Assembly (NCBI GenBank): GCA_907165135.1
Contig: OU015566.1
Span: 10,586,157-10,650,156 of the forward strand
Source: Oikopleura dioica
Lineage: Eukaryota; Chordata; Appendicularia; Copelata; Oikopleuridae
Reading direction: 5' to 3'
Length of the DNA: 64,000 nucleotides
In this document: piece by piece, positions 1-13,952 of the stretch
How the letters are laid out: each line of letters begins with the position of its first letter
How positions within the stretch are numbered: the first letter of the stretch is position 1
Notes under the pieces: generated by a model
The model's input: the letters and a program-made list of their open reading frames with translations, nothing else
Told to the model about the DNA's origin: nothing
Database searches by the model: none
Made by a program: the position numbers and the translations under genes

Positions 1-1171
1 AAGTACTAAACAATATTGGGAAGCAGCCAAGAAATCCTCGTACTGGGTGATGAATCATCACTGATGATAAAGAAAATAAATACGGAAAACTGTAGTTGGA
101 GAAAATCAATGAAATTAGCTTTGCGACGTTGTTTTGTTTTGTTTCGAGTTCCCGATTAATTGATGCTTTACGAAACGGGTTAACGAAATAATTGTTTGAA
201 GAACTATTATTTTTGATGAAAAAATTTTTAGATGATGTAAAACCGCCGCCCTTCCGCCTCCTTGCTTTTTAGGGTTAATTAAATTTCCGTGTATTTTCAC
301 CACTCTATTTGGTTTGATCATTATTCCGCTGGATTGTGACTTCCGCCTGCAGCTCCATTCGGTTAGGAGCATAAATTTGGCCCATTTCCGGCGAAGTTGG
401 TAATCTTTTGTGTAAATCGGCAACTCAAAGCAAACTCAACCGGGCCAAGCGAGGACCTTGTAAGCCGCTCTGTTCACCAGATTTAAAATTGGTCCTTCTG
501 CAGAGTCTGTTAAATAGAATTTTGTTTAGATCAAATAATTATACACAAAAAAGAAAAATTAACGACGAAAAGTAACTGGCTAAATTTGGCTCTCCATTCA
601 ATCACAAACACAGTGTTTGAAACACTAACAAGGGAGTGGTATCTACAAGTTATACCGTACAAATAATGAGTATAATCATTCGTCGTATAAACCAATTTAT
701 GATTCAGTAGACTTTTGGTATTATTATTGAAAAAATAATTTGGAAGGGACTCTATCAAAAGAGACCCCTCTTTGATGAAAACGATAAGTACGGTTGGATA
801 ATATTGAAAAACGTAGCTGCAATGCGTTATCAATATGATTAAGCCTGAGGGATCATTAATATTTCATACTGTTGTAAGGCTCTTGATCGGTTTTTGATAT
901 CTGCACGCGATCAAAAAGTATCGAGTACGATGGGCTAAGACAGAAATCCTTTCTATCGCTCAATTTTCAATATTAAAGAGGCGCTTCAAAGACTTACGTT
1001 AATATCGCACATTTATCGAGCAGATAGTCTTAAATGTGTCTCGCTTCGTTAAGGAACTATCGGATGTTTCGTTTAAAACTCGACTCTCTGGTCCATATCT
1101 AAGAGAGTATCGAACAATTCGAACTATAACTATACAAATATCTCACCATAGCTGATTACTATATTATAACT

Positions 1172-1250
1172 ATTAGGGAAGGGTTAGGGTTAGAGTTTGG
1201 GTAAGATATGGATGTGTTAGGGTTAGGGTTAGAATAGGGGGTTAGGGTTT
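1172..1250 (+). repeat. Degenerate telomere-like TTAGGG tract
   Basis: About 80 bases contain several TTAGGG hexamers, including two runs of two to three perfect copies, mixed with diverged copies. TTAGGG is the telomere unit of chordates and many other metazoans. The tract is too short and degenerate, and too far from any visible chromosome end, to be a working telomere. It is best read as an interstitial telomeric sequence left by repair or rearrangement. Confidence 0.6.
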
Positions 1251-4200
1251 AATAATGACATTTGGTTTTTATTATTCCTAAGAACTTTGATTCAGATAAT
1301 AATATGTTGCTCTGATTCGTTCCTTGTAAAGTTTGTTTGGGCCTAGCTGGACGGACCCTTTCCTTTTTAGATTGAAATGCCTCCGTCTGGAATGGTTAAT
1401 TCCAGCGGATTATCCATCTCCTTGAGGATCACTGGCGTTATCAAATTTGGACAAAATGGAGTAAAGTTTGAAGGGGATAAGATTTGAAACAACAAAAATT
1501 AGCTTTGCGCTCAAACAAAATCCCCTTCGCGCATTTTTTACCAATATTTGGCCACTCGCACTTTCCGTGCAGTAAATTAAACGCTCAAAAGCTTTGTCGT
1601 CTGGGCACACAACATTACTCTAAATGAAGACGGACACGGGAAATTTATGGGGCTTGCTTTTGTTTTTCTCAGAAAAACATTAATTCCAACAATTAAAAAT
1701 TGTTTCTCTTTTGATTATAATACCCTCTTTTTTGAACTAATTTTAAGAGTTTACATGACTAAAGAAAAACAGCCCACAGCACTTAAAATCCAATACTCAT
1801 AGTCTTAAGACTAGAATACTCATAATTTTGACAGTTAAATATACCACCTGGAAACACAATAATCCTTGGCTTTATTTTGAGTGACATTTTGGAATTTTGA
1901 AGGTTCCCAACCTTGTTGATTATTCATTCCTCCTAACACAAAAAAAACTATTGAAGTTCATTTTAAATGTTGAGTTCTGTTTTTCATTTCTCAGAATTGT
2001 GCAAGCTGCATATTTTGACACAATTATATATATATTGGTATAAACCAGGAGGTGAAAAAAGGTTGTTTTCAGATTAAGAAGAATCGAATTAGACTGCCAA
2101 ATTGCTTGGGTTGCAACGAGTTGAGTATTTGGAATAGTTTGTCGTTTTGGTGGAAACATTGGCGGGCACCTACAGCCGGAATGCCACAATAAAGAAACTC
2201 TTTTTCTTGTTCAACAGATTTTCCCTGCGAAAATTGGTTCAATGCTGCAGTATAAATTTTTTCGGTCGAAATCTGTCTTGGGATAAAATCAGAAATCAAG
2301 TTACCGAGGCTTCAAATTATTAACCAGTTTGAACTCTAATAAAGGCAGCATATTGTAAATTCTAAATTTAGCGGGCGTAATGTCCGTGCCAAATGTGCGT
2401 CCCCTCTGTCATTATGGTAACTGTAGCTTTAATTATGCAGAGTCCATAGTCGATAATATAAAAATTAACACGGATTGTCTAAGGGCACTTCTGAATCTGT
2501 CAATCTCGGTAATTATCAATCAGAATCGTTAATACAGTATTTATAGTACAACATTCTGGAGACCGAAATAATTACGCATATGGACATTTCTTTCATATTC
2601 AAAAATCTACCAGCTCGTTTTTTTTCGTTTCGTGTCTGAATAAATAATAAACCTTAACACCCCCAGAAATGAATGGACTGAATAATTGCTCGTTTTTTTA
2701 TTAAAATAAAAAACTGGGTGATGCACTTTTTAGCTGATGAATATTTTATTCGAAAAGGACCATCCTTGACGAAGACTGTCTATTTTTGCTGAAGCGATTA
2801 AATTTTGTAAAAATTAAACAATCGTATATTCTCTTTGGACGCAACAACTCTACAAGTCTATTAAATAATATTAAGTCTGTTTGATTAAAATCTCCTTACG
2901 ACCATAATGAGATAAATGATCGTTTGAAATTATCGAGCTAACATCAACACGTACCAAACATATGTACTGTACCATGTATGCGCACTCGAGTCTTCCCGCT
3001 GGGTTGTTGATCTCCTTAATCAATTCTCTCCAAGTTCACCGCCATATGCAAGTGCATACGAATTAGTACTCGTTCAAATTTCTTGGCGCCTCGCCAAAAT
3101 CGAACAGGTTGTGAAGCAGGCGTTTTGTGCAGTTACTGTTGGACAACTTGTAGTTACAGTTGCATGCTGGAGTGGGATCAGACGAAATCGATTCTGGCCG
3201 TTGAATTTTTTCTCAAGGCATCGAATATAATTATGTCTGTGTTCAAATCACGGTGTAGAAAGAAAACAGTTGCTTCTGGAATAAATTATTCCGAATAATT
3301 TTATTTTTACCCAAAACTTAGAAATTGTCTTAATCATATTTTGAGAGCAGGATTCCAGCGAAAACATGAGAGTTCCAAATAACACTCTTCAAGTGCTGTT
3401 TTCCTTCCCTGTTTTTCAGTCATTTCGAAGCCAGAAGGAGCAGATCTCGGAATTACTAAGGTTCACCATTGTAAGCGGCAGTTCTGTCGGATTGCTGCAC
3501 CTTTAGAGCGGCTTAGCCCTTATGCGCCCTACAATTTAATGTTTTAGATTATAAGCGCTTAGATTTAAAAAATATAAAGCTTTGTCTATAGAAAAGGAAT
3601 AGATTCTGGGCCAATCTGTTGAGTGTTTAATCTTTTTAAACAATATTTACTTATAAAAACTTGTAACAGCCAAATTTACTATTGATAAAAAATAATTTTC
3701 ATCTAAAGAAAAAAAATTTTAAGAAGCAAAGTCTGCTTGCCATTTGACTAATTTGTAAGAAGGAAGCTCAAATTATTGCTAAACAGTTGTCGAAATGAAT
3801 TCGATTAGTATTCGCCAAGCGAATACAATATCATCACTATTATAGCAACTTGTTTACGGCAGAAAAACAGAGTACTGGCTACTTTATTAATAGGTGCAAC
3901 AAAGCCGGATTATTTGGATAAACTAATAACAGTCGATGTTTCGCGAGAAACTCTTTTTACAAACGCATAGGCCGGTGAACAAAATATCATTATTGATATT
4001 GCACGAAAGATTGAGTTGTCATATATCAATAGTTATGACGCGAGTTGCTGACAAGTCCAGCCAGAAGCCGGAAGTTATTTCTGTCCACAGCTCCATATTT
4101 TTAATGTCTTCATTATTCTGCACAAGCATGTTTGCTTTTTATGGGGAGAGGGTGTTGTTTTCGGAGCTCCAAAAGTGAGAAAATCGCATAGAGCTGGGAG

Positions 4201-5680
4201 TAAGTTATATTGTGTGGCGATCCATTCCGGAGGGATAAAATGCACATCGCGAAATGCAAACTCACACCTTTGCATCAAACGACTCCAGTTTTCTCGATCT
4301 AACTGCTACTTGCTAAATGAGAATCCTATGGGCCTCAGCTTCGGTTTTTTTAACCGTAACCTTTTTTTCATTTTCTTCGTAATGTTGAATCCTTCTTCAG
4401 GAGTTAGCGCCCTGCATAAGGAATGTTTAATATTAGACGACGCTCTGAAGAACCTTGCGTTATCGCACAAGCTGTTCGTCCTCAGAGGTCTGTTGGCTTC
4501 ATAATCTACTGGCACTAAATCGTCCCTAAGCTCATTAAGCCAAAAACAGGTTGCCTAAATCTGAATAGCAGTTTAAATCAGTAGTTTATAAGTAGTAATT
4601 AAAGTAGATTCTGTAGAGTTTATGGCGACATTTTCTGTGCGACAAACATTAATATTCATCAGAGGACTTATCAAAAATAAAATTATATAAACAACAGTTA
4701 CAGTAGTGAATTATTGATTCGCAAATTACAATATGTCAAATGGAAACAAAATGCACGATGTGCCTTTAGACTGTTTTTTTTGTTTTTGAAAAGACATTTC
4801 AGGACAGCTAATATCCTAGTTATTGAAAAGGATGTAAAAATTAAGCGAAAGATAAGCGAGTATATATTGGAAACATAAAAACGTGTGATTAGTTACTTTC
4901 TTGTAGCGCAATTATCGACACGAGTTTTAATTGAATTTTAGACAGATTATGAGCTTTTCATTATGTTTTGTTTTAGCCAAATAAAAATGACCCAGTCTTC
5001 AGCGAATCGATACCATTTTCTTCGCTTTTCATATTCAAGGAGCATTTATATAAGCAACTCTTTCTAACTCTTTGGATTGGAGCGAGTTCTTCAGCTTAGA
5101 CAAGTTTATGTAAAGTTTATCCCCTTCGAGCGCCCGAGGCGAGTGGTTTTTGTGGGAACGCGCTGAAACGAACGATTTTGGGTTCAAATAATATACAGAC
5201 TTATATTGGATCTAAAATATAGAATATGCAGCGGTATATAAGGCAATTTGAGTTAGAGGCAATTTATCAGGCGACGAAAATATGCCCAAGGGATCAGTGC
5301 TGGTCTCAGACTGGAATATTGTGTTGGGACGCGAGGGAGGGTCTTAATTATGATGCTCTGCCTTAAAATAGAATATTCTCTTGGCGTAACAATCTACAAT
5401 AGTTTGATGAATGACGATTTTGTTTATTAGACTTTAATTATTTTTCATTGTATTGGCAGTACAAGAGAGCGCACTATTGCTTCCATTCGAACTTTGAGAA
5501 TCGTACTTCAATAAATCATCTGAAATTGAATAAAAATGGTAGGATGACAATCAATCGAGAACGTGAATGAGTCAAGGACAGGGCACCGCTAAATTGGAGC
5601 TGTTATGCAAGGATGTTGGATTTCGCTTCCGTAATTACGCGCAGCGACCTTCTAACCGGTCGGGTCATCATCATCAACTC

Positions 5681-5699
5681 CGTGTCAAATTGTCACTTT
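5681..5699 (+). repeat. 19-bp direct repeat, copy 1
   Basis: The word CGTGTCAAATTGTCACTT recurs in the same orientation at 6045. The copies lie about 360 bases apart, roughly 750 and 390 bases upstream of the start codon of the gene at 6434. They could be shared regulatory sites or remains of a small duplication. Confidence 0.35.
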
Positions 5700-6044
5700 G
5701 ACGTTTTCTGGTTTTTCAGATTCCAAATTGATCAAACGGGTCCTTTTGGGTTTATCTTTGGTCAGTGATGAAAACTAATTTCGTAAAATAAACGCGTCCA
5801 AATCAAATTGATTTATTGTAAGAAGACCTGAAAGTTAAAGATTTGAATTTTCATAGCTGATGCTTCATAAGACCGCGCCTTAGAAAAAGAATAAGATTTT
5901 TTTCATATTATTTCGCGCTTATTAAACCTATTACGGGTCTATTATTTTAACGCGTATTGCGCCCTGTGATAGCAAATTTCTTGCATCAATATTATGATTC
6001 TTGAAGTATCCTTGGTTTAGAAGGACTGAGCCTGGAGATGATCC

Positions 6045-6063
6045 CCGTGTCAAATTGTCACTT
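6045..6063 (+). repeat. 19-bp direct repeat, copy 2
   Basis: Second copy of the word found at 5681, identical over about 18 bases before diverging. It lies in the GC-richer segment just upstream of the gene at 6434. Confidence 0.35.
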
Positions 6064-6433
6064 GGATTCCAGCGTTTGATTTTGGATCGAAGAGGATGGC
6101 CCTCAGAAGAGCGCAACGAAGAAACGCGTGCACGCGCGAACACGCATATAACGCGGCGCGTATAACGATCCAGGCGGCGCTGGCGAGTTAACTCCACGCG
6201 CGGCGAGTTAAAACTCCAACCGCGCGAGCGCCACCTCCAAGGCGCTCAGCTCACTTTCTCCAAGCCCTTCTCCAGCTACTTCTCTCTACTTCACACCAAC
6301 CGCATATTCTGACATTGAGCTATATTTATTAGACGCTCTCAATTTTTTTAGAAACTTGCGTTGAAGAATAACCTTTTTTTATATAAATTAACAAAACGAA
6401 ACTTCCAACTCGGAAAGACAGAGATTAACCCAA

Positions 6434-9400
6434 ATGAAACAAGAAGACATGCAAGTGGTCGGCACTCCCGCCACGCAGACCGAAGAACAGAAATCATCAG
6501 TTCTCTGGGGAGTCCCTGATGACGTCCTGATTCTCTTGAAGCAGTACAACTTTGAAGGACACGATGCACCAACTTACACCGTGACTGGATCGCCAAATGG
6601 GCTCCATTTTATCGTCGTCTGGCCGACCAAGGATTCGAATCTGGGAGACAAAGTCCTTCAAGATATCATGGAGATCCACCAAATAACACAACGAGAGACT
6701 AGAGAAATTTCCACTCAGACTGACTCAGCAGGTTTTTATTCTCAAAATTATTTAATGAAAAATATTCGATTCCTATGAAATTGTAGGATAAAATATTTAG
6801 TAAAAATTCTTCACAAAATTCTTTTAGACTCTACTTATGCGTCTGGAGACTCCTGCGACGAGCTCGATGTTGACATCGAAGATGACAATCACTCGCGCTC
6901 AAAGCTTTCAATCAGCTCGGCCGATTCTGGGCACGCAGAGTCTGGGCACGCCATGCAGGTTGATCAGGAGCAAAATGAAGATGAGCCCCTCCCGCTCCCC
7001 GGCCGCCATCACTTGGAGCATCTCATCAAGAAAGGTAAAAAACGGTTGAAAAGGGAAATATAGGATTTAGCTAAATCTACAAATATGTTGACCGTAGAAC
7101 CTGCTGCTTAATATCCCAACTTTAACAGCGTTCGGGTTCAATATGTGTGCCTAAAAGGAGTTTAATTTAAGATAAAAGCGGGCTAATCCTCGCTCGGCTT
7201 ATCGTAGAAAAAGGGCAGGATGCTTGTATACGCTCCTCGATTTTAAAAAACTATATATTCATCCCCCTAAATCCAGATCTGATTATACCGTCGGGATTTG
7301 TCACGCCGCGTGTGCCCAAAAAACGCGTTTTCTGACGGATTGGCCGATTTCCACGTGACTTACAGTCGAATTCGGACACGGCACCGTGCCCAACGCAACT
7401 CGCTGGGTCAAAGAGGCGAAGGCCGCCTTGCCAAATTGCCGAGCGCAAAATCACATGCCCGGGGCAATCACAGATCCGACGCATTAGCCTTTGCTTGTGG
7501 AATAGGCTTGGCGACCGGCCAAGTCTGATAGAACACGCGTAGAATTGAATGTAATTTATAGCTTGGGTCGTTTTTCGCTGAAACGAACCCTCGGGACTCT
7601 GCATCCTCTCTTCTTCTTTGCCCAGGATACAGTAGAGTTTCATTATTAGACGATCAGATATTCGCTACTTTGCATGCTTTAGGTGTTTAATTGTGGAAAA
7701 ACGAGCATTTAAGATTGTCATCATTCAAAAAGCTATAGAATTCACGCCAGTTTAGCCATACTTTGAGCCTTTGGATCGAAAATTGTAGCCGTAAAATATA
7801 GTATTTTGGCACGGGAAGTGAAAGCGGGTAATGCTGAGCGACACTAGTAAGAGTCGCCCGGTTGAACGCAGTCCAACTTTGCGCCAGGCTCAAGATTTTT
7901 TAATGAGCGCCGCCTGAAAATCAGAGTCGTCGGTGCAGTCGTAAATTTTGAAAAGACCCCCAAACGCGTAACCATCGACGGGCACGGGGCCAGCATGGGC
8001 ACACTGCCAGTCAGTTTGTCCGACACCTTCAGAAAATCATGATCGACGGATTAGACCGTTACATTCTTCATAAATACGACCCAATCAGCATAAAATACCG
8101 TTGCCCTATTTTCGCGCTAGAACTAGTACAGTTAGTAGACGTCGTCTAAAAAAATCGCCACGTAGGTTCCATCAGGAGGCGTATAATGCGTTTTCACGTT
8201 CTGGCCTGTTTGATCTTTTGGAATCCCAGGTCTCCCAGCGTATTGAGCAAAAGTTTTGCTCCAGCTGCCCTTTTCCCTTTCCCCAAGCGCGGTCCAGTTG
8301 AACTTTCATTCTTCTGAATTTCGCCGCCCCAGCAGCTTCGAATCGTAGTTCTGCCTACTTCTAGTGACAATTATCATTTGAACACGTTAATGCACATTCG
8401 TAACAATGCGTTGAATATTTGTGAAATAGCTACTTGCGCTGGGTACCAGTTATTGATTGACACCGATCAAAAACTGACAGTTAGACATTCGCGAATTTCT
8501 AGGATTGACCCGCAGATCAACAATCCTGCATGATCTGTCCACGTTTTCTCATTTTTTGATAGACTCCAAGTTCGCTCCTAAAGTATTGACCTTTACGAGG
8601 AACATATTTTTCGCTAGTCCAAGGAACTCGGCCGCCCGCAGCCGCGAATCTGTAGCGAAAGTTGAATCCAATTTGTCAAAAATCCACAAATTTGCCAGCT
8701 GATTCATAGGACAAATGTCAGTCCAAAAATGGCGGTATCGGGATTGAACGATTGGTAAAATTTTTTGACCTACTGAAAATTTTGACCAAACGTTTGGCAA
8801 AAATCTTGACATGGGTTGTACTGAGGTTTTAGTTTATGAAAAAGGTTCGTACGATCATAATAAGATCTGTGTTTGCAGTTCACCTGAATCCTGGCAAGGA
8901 ACCTTACCACCCCAAGACTTGGACTCATCTCGTTTTGCACTAAATACACTCATCTAATTCGGGCGCGATTTGATTTTTAGCAACCACATTTAGCGGCTAA
9001 CTCGATTTCGCAAAAGGCGGGACTGTACGTGCAGGATTTGATTAATCGAGTGAGCGCAGTGTTTTTGGGGAAAATAGAAAGCGGCAGAGTACCTGGTCTT
9101 GATGCTAATTACTCCCGCTCGTGGGTTGATCCACTTTCATTGAGCTGGAGGGACGCTCAGCACGCCCTGGTTAGCCGTCCCTTATCATCGACTTTACAAT
9201 GATAAGAACCCTTAGCACGCATAGAGGACAGTGGAATATGTGAGCACGTAGATCCAGATTAAGGATCGCTCTCCTGGTTCCGCTGGAACAATGTAAACTT
9301 TTTTTTATAAGGGCGTCAATAATGATGATATTCTGAATCGATAGACACTTGAGGATTCAGGTGGCGGGTACCGAAGCAATTTGCCGGGTGACTAGGTTCA

Positions 9401-12400
9401 TTTCCGAGCGATCTCGCTCAGAAGGGCCGCCACGCGCGCTAGAATCCAAACCCACTGGATTGCGCGACGATGTTTACGCTTCCACTTGGCGGTGGCCCTT
9501 GAGCCTTTCAAATTTGGAGTTTTCTAAACTAGGCTGAGGTGCTTTGATTACGCCAGCTCCTCCACCAGGCGAGACACGAGTCGATACTTGAATTACGTCA
9601 AGAAAAAGCTCGCTGATGGATGCCGTCGAGATTAAGTCGTCTGACATTTCCAATTTCGCACTGTTTTGTTAAGAATCCAGATCCAGTTGTCATTTACGAC
9701 CAGATCTGTGGGCTCTTTCCAGCTTCATTTTCGAAGAACAATCATCAAAGAAGTCGAAAGATACGCGTCTTTATGAAATAATTTGCCAAATTGCGCGAAT
9801 AGATAATATATGGCGAATATAAAATACAAACTTTAATTCAACCCGGCTCTTCAACGAATAATTGAGCAAATTTGCTGGATTTGCTATCAGTAATTAATAT
9901 GCATGTTGGCTAGTATTGTCAATATAAATAGCTGTGTATCTTGGGGTCTCGTTTTTAATAGATTTATTAACAAATCGTTTCGTTTCGTGAACGTGCGTTA
10001 CAAAGGTTAACTCGTTTTGGCGTAAACAGCTCCCTGCTTCTCCAAGGACTGATCTGTTTCCAAAATACTCAACTAGGCCTCTTGAGTCGCTCGGATCCCT
10101 CAAGGAGGGATTCACTTACTGATCCCCTTCTCCCGAAATTCGTAAAATTTTCCACAAGGTTCATCCCTCTTTCACCCCGGCCGATCCATGACCTTCCGAT
10201 TGTGATGAATTTTGCGGGCAACATATTGAACTTCAAATCTAATCAAAAATCATAATTAGCGGAATTCCAGCAGACACTAGGCGCCAAGTCCGCAATAAGC
10301 GTTCTTAATCACTGAAATATTCGAATACTGAGTTTTTATCGATTTTGGAAAAGAGTCTGCATTTAGCGCTCTAAATTGTGACTTCATGAACTTGTAAAAC
10401 GCGTGCGCCTGGTGGCACCTTGCCAATGGGTTGAACGTAATTGGCTTGTGAAATGAATCAGATCGATCTCAAGAAGACAAATGAACATGTCACTACTCGT
10501 CTAGGCGATGGTCCAGTATTTTTCTCCCAAGTCTACGTGCATCTCTATAATCACTTCCAGCTGGCGAACACGCTCGCAATCAACCCCGGAGTCTGTTTCT
10601 TTCCAGAGCCCGAGTCATGTTTTGAACATGAACTCGTTGTTGATTCCATCAATTTATACGTTCCCATGTCTAAAGTGGGAGAGTCTCCCGTTGCCAGCAA
10701 ACCCAGTTAGCCGTTGTATATTCCCTAAAATCTAGATGAGCCCAAAGGGATCATCCATTTCTCGCCCCGAACCGACTAAGTGATTAGGCCGGCGGCCAAC
10801 TCGCGTGTGCCCAAGGTTGCAAATATTGCATTTGTAAATCCAGTATTTCTGTGCGTTGCGCAATCTCCGCTGGGTTGACTTTAGAAAGTCTCGGCAGGCG
10901 CGTCGCCAAACGGAGCCGAGTTTGGAGATTACAACACGCTAGAATAATACACAGATCCCTATCATAGCAATCCGAAGGCGCTACGAAAATATCCAAGAGG
11001 TGTACTCGCCTTAGAAGCTCTCCAGTAACATTTTGAAAATATTTGACTTAGCGGGCACGTTGGGTTAACCAATTCTTTGGCGGTCGCATCATTACACGAC
11101 TGGGGCCACTTTCTAAACGTCAAAAGTGACGCTGATAGCCGGACGCGGCGATGGGTAGCTAAGACATCCACCGGTGTCATAACGCCACATTAGAGCATCA
11201 AAAAGTACGTTTTTACGAAGAGTACTCGAAAATTATTTAACATGCTACTGTTTTGCTCTTTTTTTTTAATTTTGGGGAATGGTGGTCCTCAATTTTAATT
11301 CACTACGTCTCAATTGTGATATCAGCAAGCTAGTATGACTTGGACAGGCGTAAAAACAGCGTAGCACCTTCTAAATAAATCTAAAATTCACGACTTGTGA
11401 AAGCACAAAGTGCTCCAAGTACCAAGGTACGCGCCTCGCATAAAGTGGAGGAGGAGAAGTCCAAGTCATTACGCGTGGTGTAATTTGCAGCACGTGATGT
11501 AATCTTGGACTCCTTCATTATCATAATCAGACTGGGTCGAGGTTTTAACGAGACAGCTCAAATGGGTAAGGGCGAGGAGGTCATTTAGGTGATTCTCAAA
11601 GACAAATTAAGGATCCCCAACGTCGTCTAAAGAGATATTATCATCAAAGATTCTTGTGTCGGAGCTCGAGTCTGGGGATAAATGATTTCTCGGAAACGAA
11701 AGTTGCGATTAATTAAACTTATTGTTTCTCGTAATCCCGAAAATGGGCGTTATTCTTTTCTCAGGCCCAGTCTGAAGCTTAATGCTTCTCAAATGCTCTC
11801 GGTCATAAATTTGCTTGTGCGATAACGTGTTTTGCGATAAGGACGTGGGAGCGTCCTGGTATCCCGCTGAGACCTTGGGTAGCGGAATTACCTGGGTACT
11901 TGAAATGTTTGACATTCCAGTAGTATCCAAAGGCTTCTAACATTACGAGACGGGACATTCCAGCCACGATAACCCGCCAGGAATGTCCAAATATTATCCA
12001 CGACGTCGACAGATAATACTTGAGACGATGACTTGTACTTAAACTCTCGCTCACTTTTAACCCATCAGCATCTATCGAAGATAACAAAGATATTAAAAAC
12101 TTCCTTCAGACATCGACGCAGTCGAATCCGACATTGAAGAAATTGACTGCGAAACGAAAAAAGCTCCAATCTCTCCTCAAGGTTTCACTCCATTCACTCC
12201 CTACGCGCCTTCTCAAATCGACCGATTCCGACAGATTTCTGCCAACCCTGTTTCTAGCTATGCTCATCAGGTAGTTCTTATTTCCCTTATTCAAATTTTA
12301 AACCATCTTCTAGTTCCAAAACATGCACCAACAATATTCTAACCTCGCCATGTTGAACCACCAAGCTATGCAACGACAGCTATCCCACTCTGTAAGTCCC

Positions 12401-13646
12401 AAAATACAGTACCTAAGTCAGGTTTTTTTTATGTATTAACAAGATGTTTTCTTGCCCTTTGATTAGATAAAGGGCTTTTAAAGCAGTTTTGGAGGAGTTT
12501 TAATTCATTGAATTATTCAGGCTTTAATCGCAAAATCTGCCTCCGAATTCGCCGTCGGACAGACCTCCCCTGTACACCATCCTATCGTCTCTATGGGCGA
12601 ACCTAATGTGCGACAACATCTCAATGAGGTAATTAAATTGTTGTCCCGATCGGATCGACTCTTACACTCTTCGTTCAAAGATAACATCACTTGTAGCGAA
12701 ACGCATTATTTTAATTTACAAAATTTATTTCCTAATAGCCCTAATTTACAAAAATTATTTAGATCTATCGCAAATACAACATCGTTCCCAAACGTATCCA
12801 AGGAGGCACTCTCGAAGAGGTGCTCCGACCGCCACTCAAGTCGCAAGGCCACCGAACTGCTCATCAGATTCATCTCATGGTAACAATCGCATGAAAAACT
12901 CTCACGGATCATCAAGCACTCATTTCACAAAATCAATCATTCCTCATCCATCGAGCATTGCTTTAACAATTTAATTCTAGCGTCGAATGCGAGAAGTCTC
13001 GTCGAAAATGAACCTGACTGATTGTACCAACCCCAACTACGAAGATGCCGTCTCAGTGGTAAGTAGCAAATCAAGCTTTCTTTTTCCTTGAAATCAGTAA
13101 TAGAAAAGTTGGCAGAGAATTTAACGATTGCTTTTTTAGCTTTTGGACTCGTTCGAAATCACCGCTCCCTATGTCAACGCATCAGATTATCGGTAAGACT
13201 CGCAACCTTTCTACAGACCTCTAGACTTAGCTGTCTAATCATCGAGACCTTTTTGAGTAATTTTGTCGCTTAGTATTGTAGCGAATTCAATAACGAGAAC
13301 TTACGATTGAAATTTAACACTTTCATTCAGCCGCAAAATGAATTTCCTGCTTCGCAAGCGAATTAACAACCGCCGGTGGTTCTTGCGAAAGAAAGCCAAG
13401 GGAGCCGCGGGAAACAACGACGAGTCAGAATCGACGCCCAACGCGCTTCCATCTCCCAACCCCGCCGCTGCTGAAATCAAGCAAGAAGCTCCAAGCACGC
13501 CAGCTGGCTTCGCTCCTCATCCAGGCCTGCCCACTTCCGCCGCCAGTCATCTCCTTAGCCACATAATGCGCCCAGTCCCAAGTCTAACCATCGGTGGCAC
13601 GCCGATGATCGACTCGTCTCACAACGCGCAGATGACGGTTAAATAA
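6434..13646 (+). CDS. Nine-exon acidic/basic nuclear-type protein, family not recognised
   Basis: Exons at 6434-6731, 6828-7034, 12110-12270, 12314-12391, 12521-12628, 12763-12879, 12981-13058, 13140-13192 and 13331-13646 join in consistent phase at GT-AG sites to give about 471 residues. The N-terminal ~60 residues form a compact segment rich in V/L/Y that looks folded. An acidic, serine-rich middle follows, then a Q/M-rich part. Exons 6-9 encode a denser region ending in the basic stretch RKRINNRRWFLRKKAKG. A P/A-rich tail closes the protein. The acidic middle and basic cluster suggest a nuclear, possibly DNA-associated protein, but I recognise no domain. The intron after exon 2 is about 5.1 kb, far longer than the others (43-137 nt). 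The exon chain is well supported; the function is unknown. Confidence 0.75.
7035..12109 (+). other. 5.1-kb intron without a supported gene
   Basis: This intron separates exons 2 and 3 of the gene at 6434. No continuous gene was found inside. Between about 7.3 and 9.2 kb, short open stretches in shifting frames on the plus strand give protein-like text interrupted by stops, which could be a decayed transposable element, but I could not assign a family. The rest looks like unconstrained non-coding sequence. In a gene whose other introns are under 140 nt, this length suggests insertion of foreign DNA or a regulatory region. Confidence 0.4.
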
Positions 13647-13952
13647 GTTAATCATCATGTTCTTCTGTATATTCTTCGCCAAAAGACACACAAACACAAA
13701 AAAACACACTTTTCTGTTCAATACACAATCTTACCTAAAGTCTTTACAAAACAAAAATTTATACTTAAAATGGAAAATCTTCGTCAAGGAAAATCTCTCT
13801 TTTCGGAACATTGCCCTGTACATAAAAATATTCTCCTGCAATTTTATTATTCGGCCTGAATAACTGTAATATTACTTTTATTTTGTTTACTGTGAGTTTT
13901 GAAAAATACATTTCCACAGTGACCTTGAATTGTATCGGACTTCAATTTATTA

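Larger units (their letters stand above)
1..6433. other. Long stretch without a supported gene
   Basis: I see no supported coding gene in this 6.4 kb. Open frames are short, overlap each other on both strands and lack domain-like sequence or convincing splice partners. It holds a degenerate TTAGGG tract near 1.2 kb and a pair of 19-bp direct repeats near 5.7 and 6.05 kb, both listed separately. The last 300 bases before the gene at 6434 are GC-richer, with CG-rich words around 6120-6240, and may include its promoter; no clear TATA box was seen. Confidence 0.5.

Noticed and set aside
115-4515. Several open frames of 66-109 codons on both strands
   Set aside because: They overlap one another, have poor composition, no splice context and no recognisable motif.
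7251-7643. 130-codon minus-strand frame with an overlapping plus-strand frame
   Set aside because: It lies inside the long intron, and the text is not domain-like; it could be a decayed repeat but is not a supported gene.
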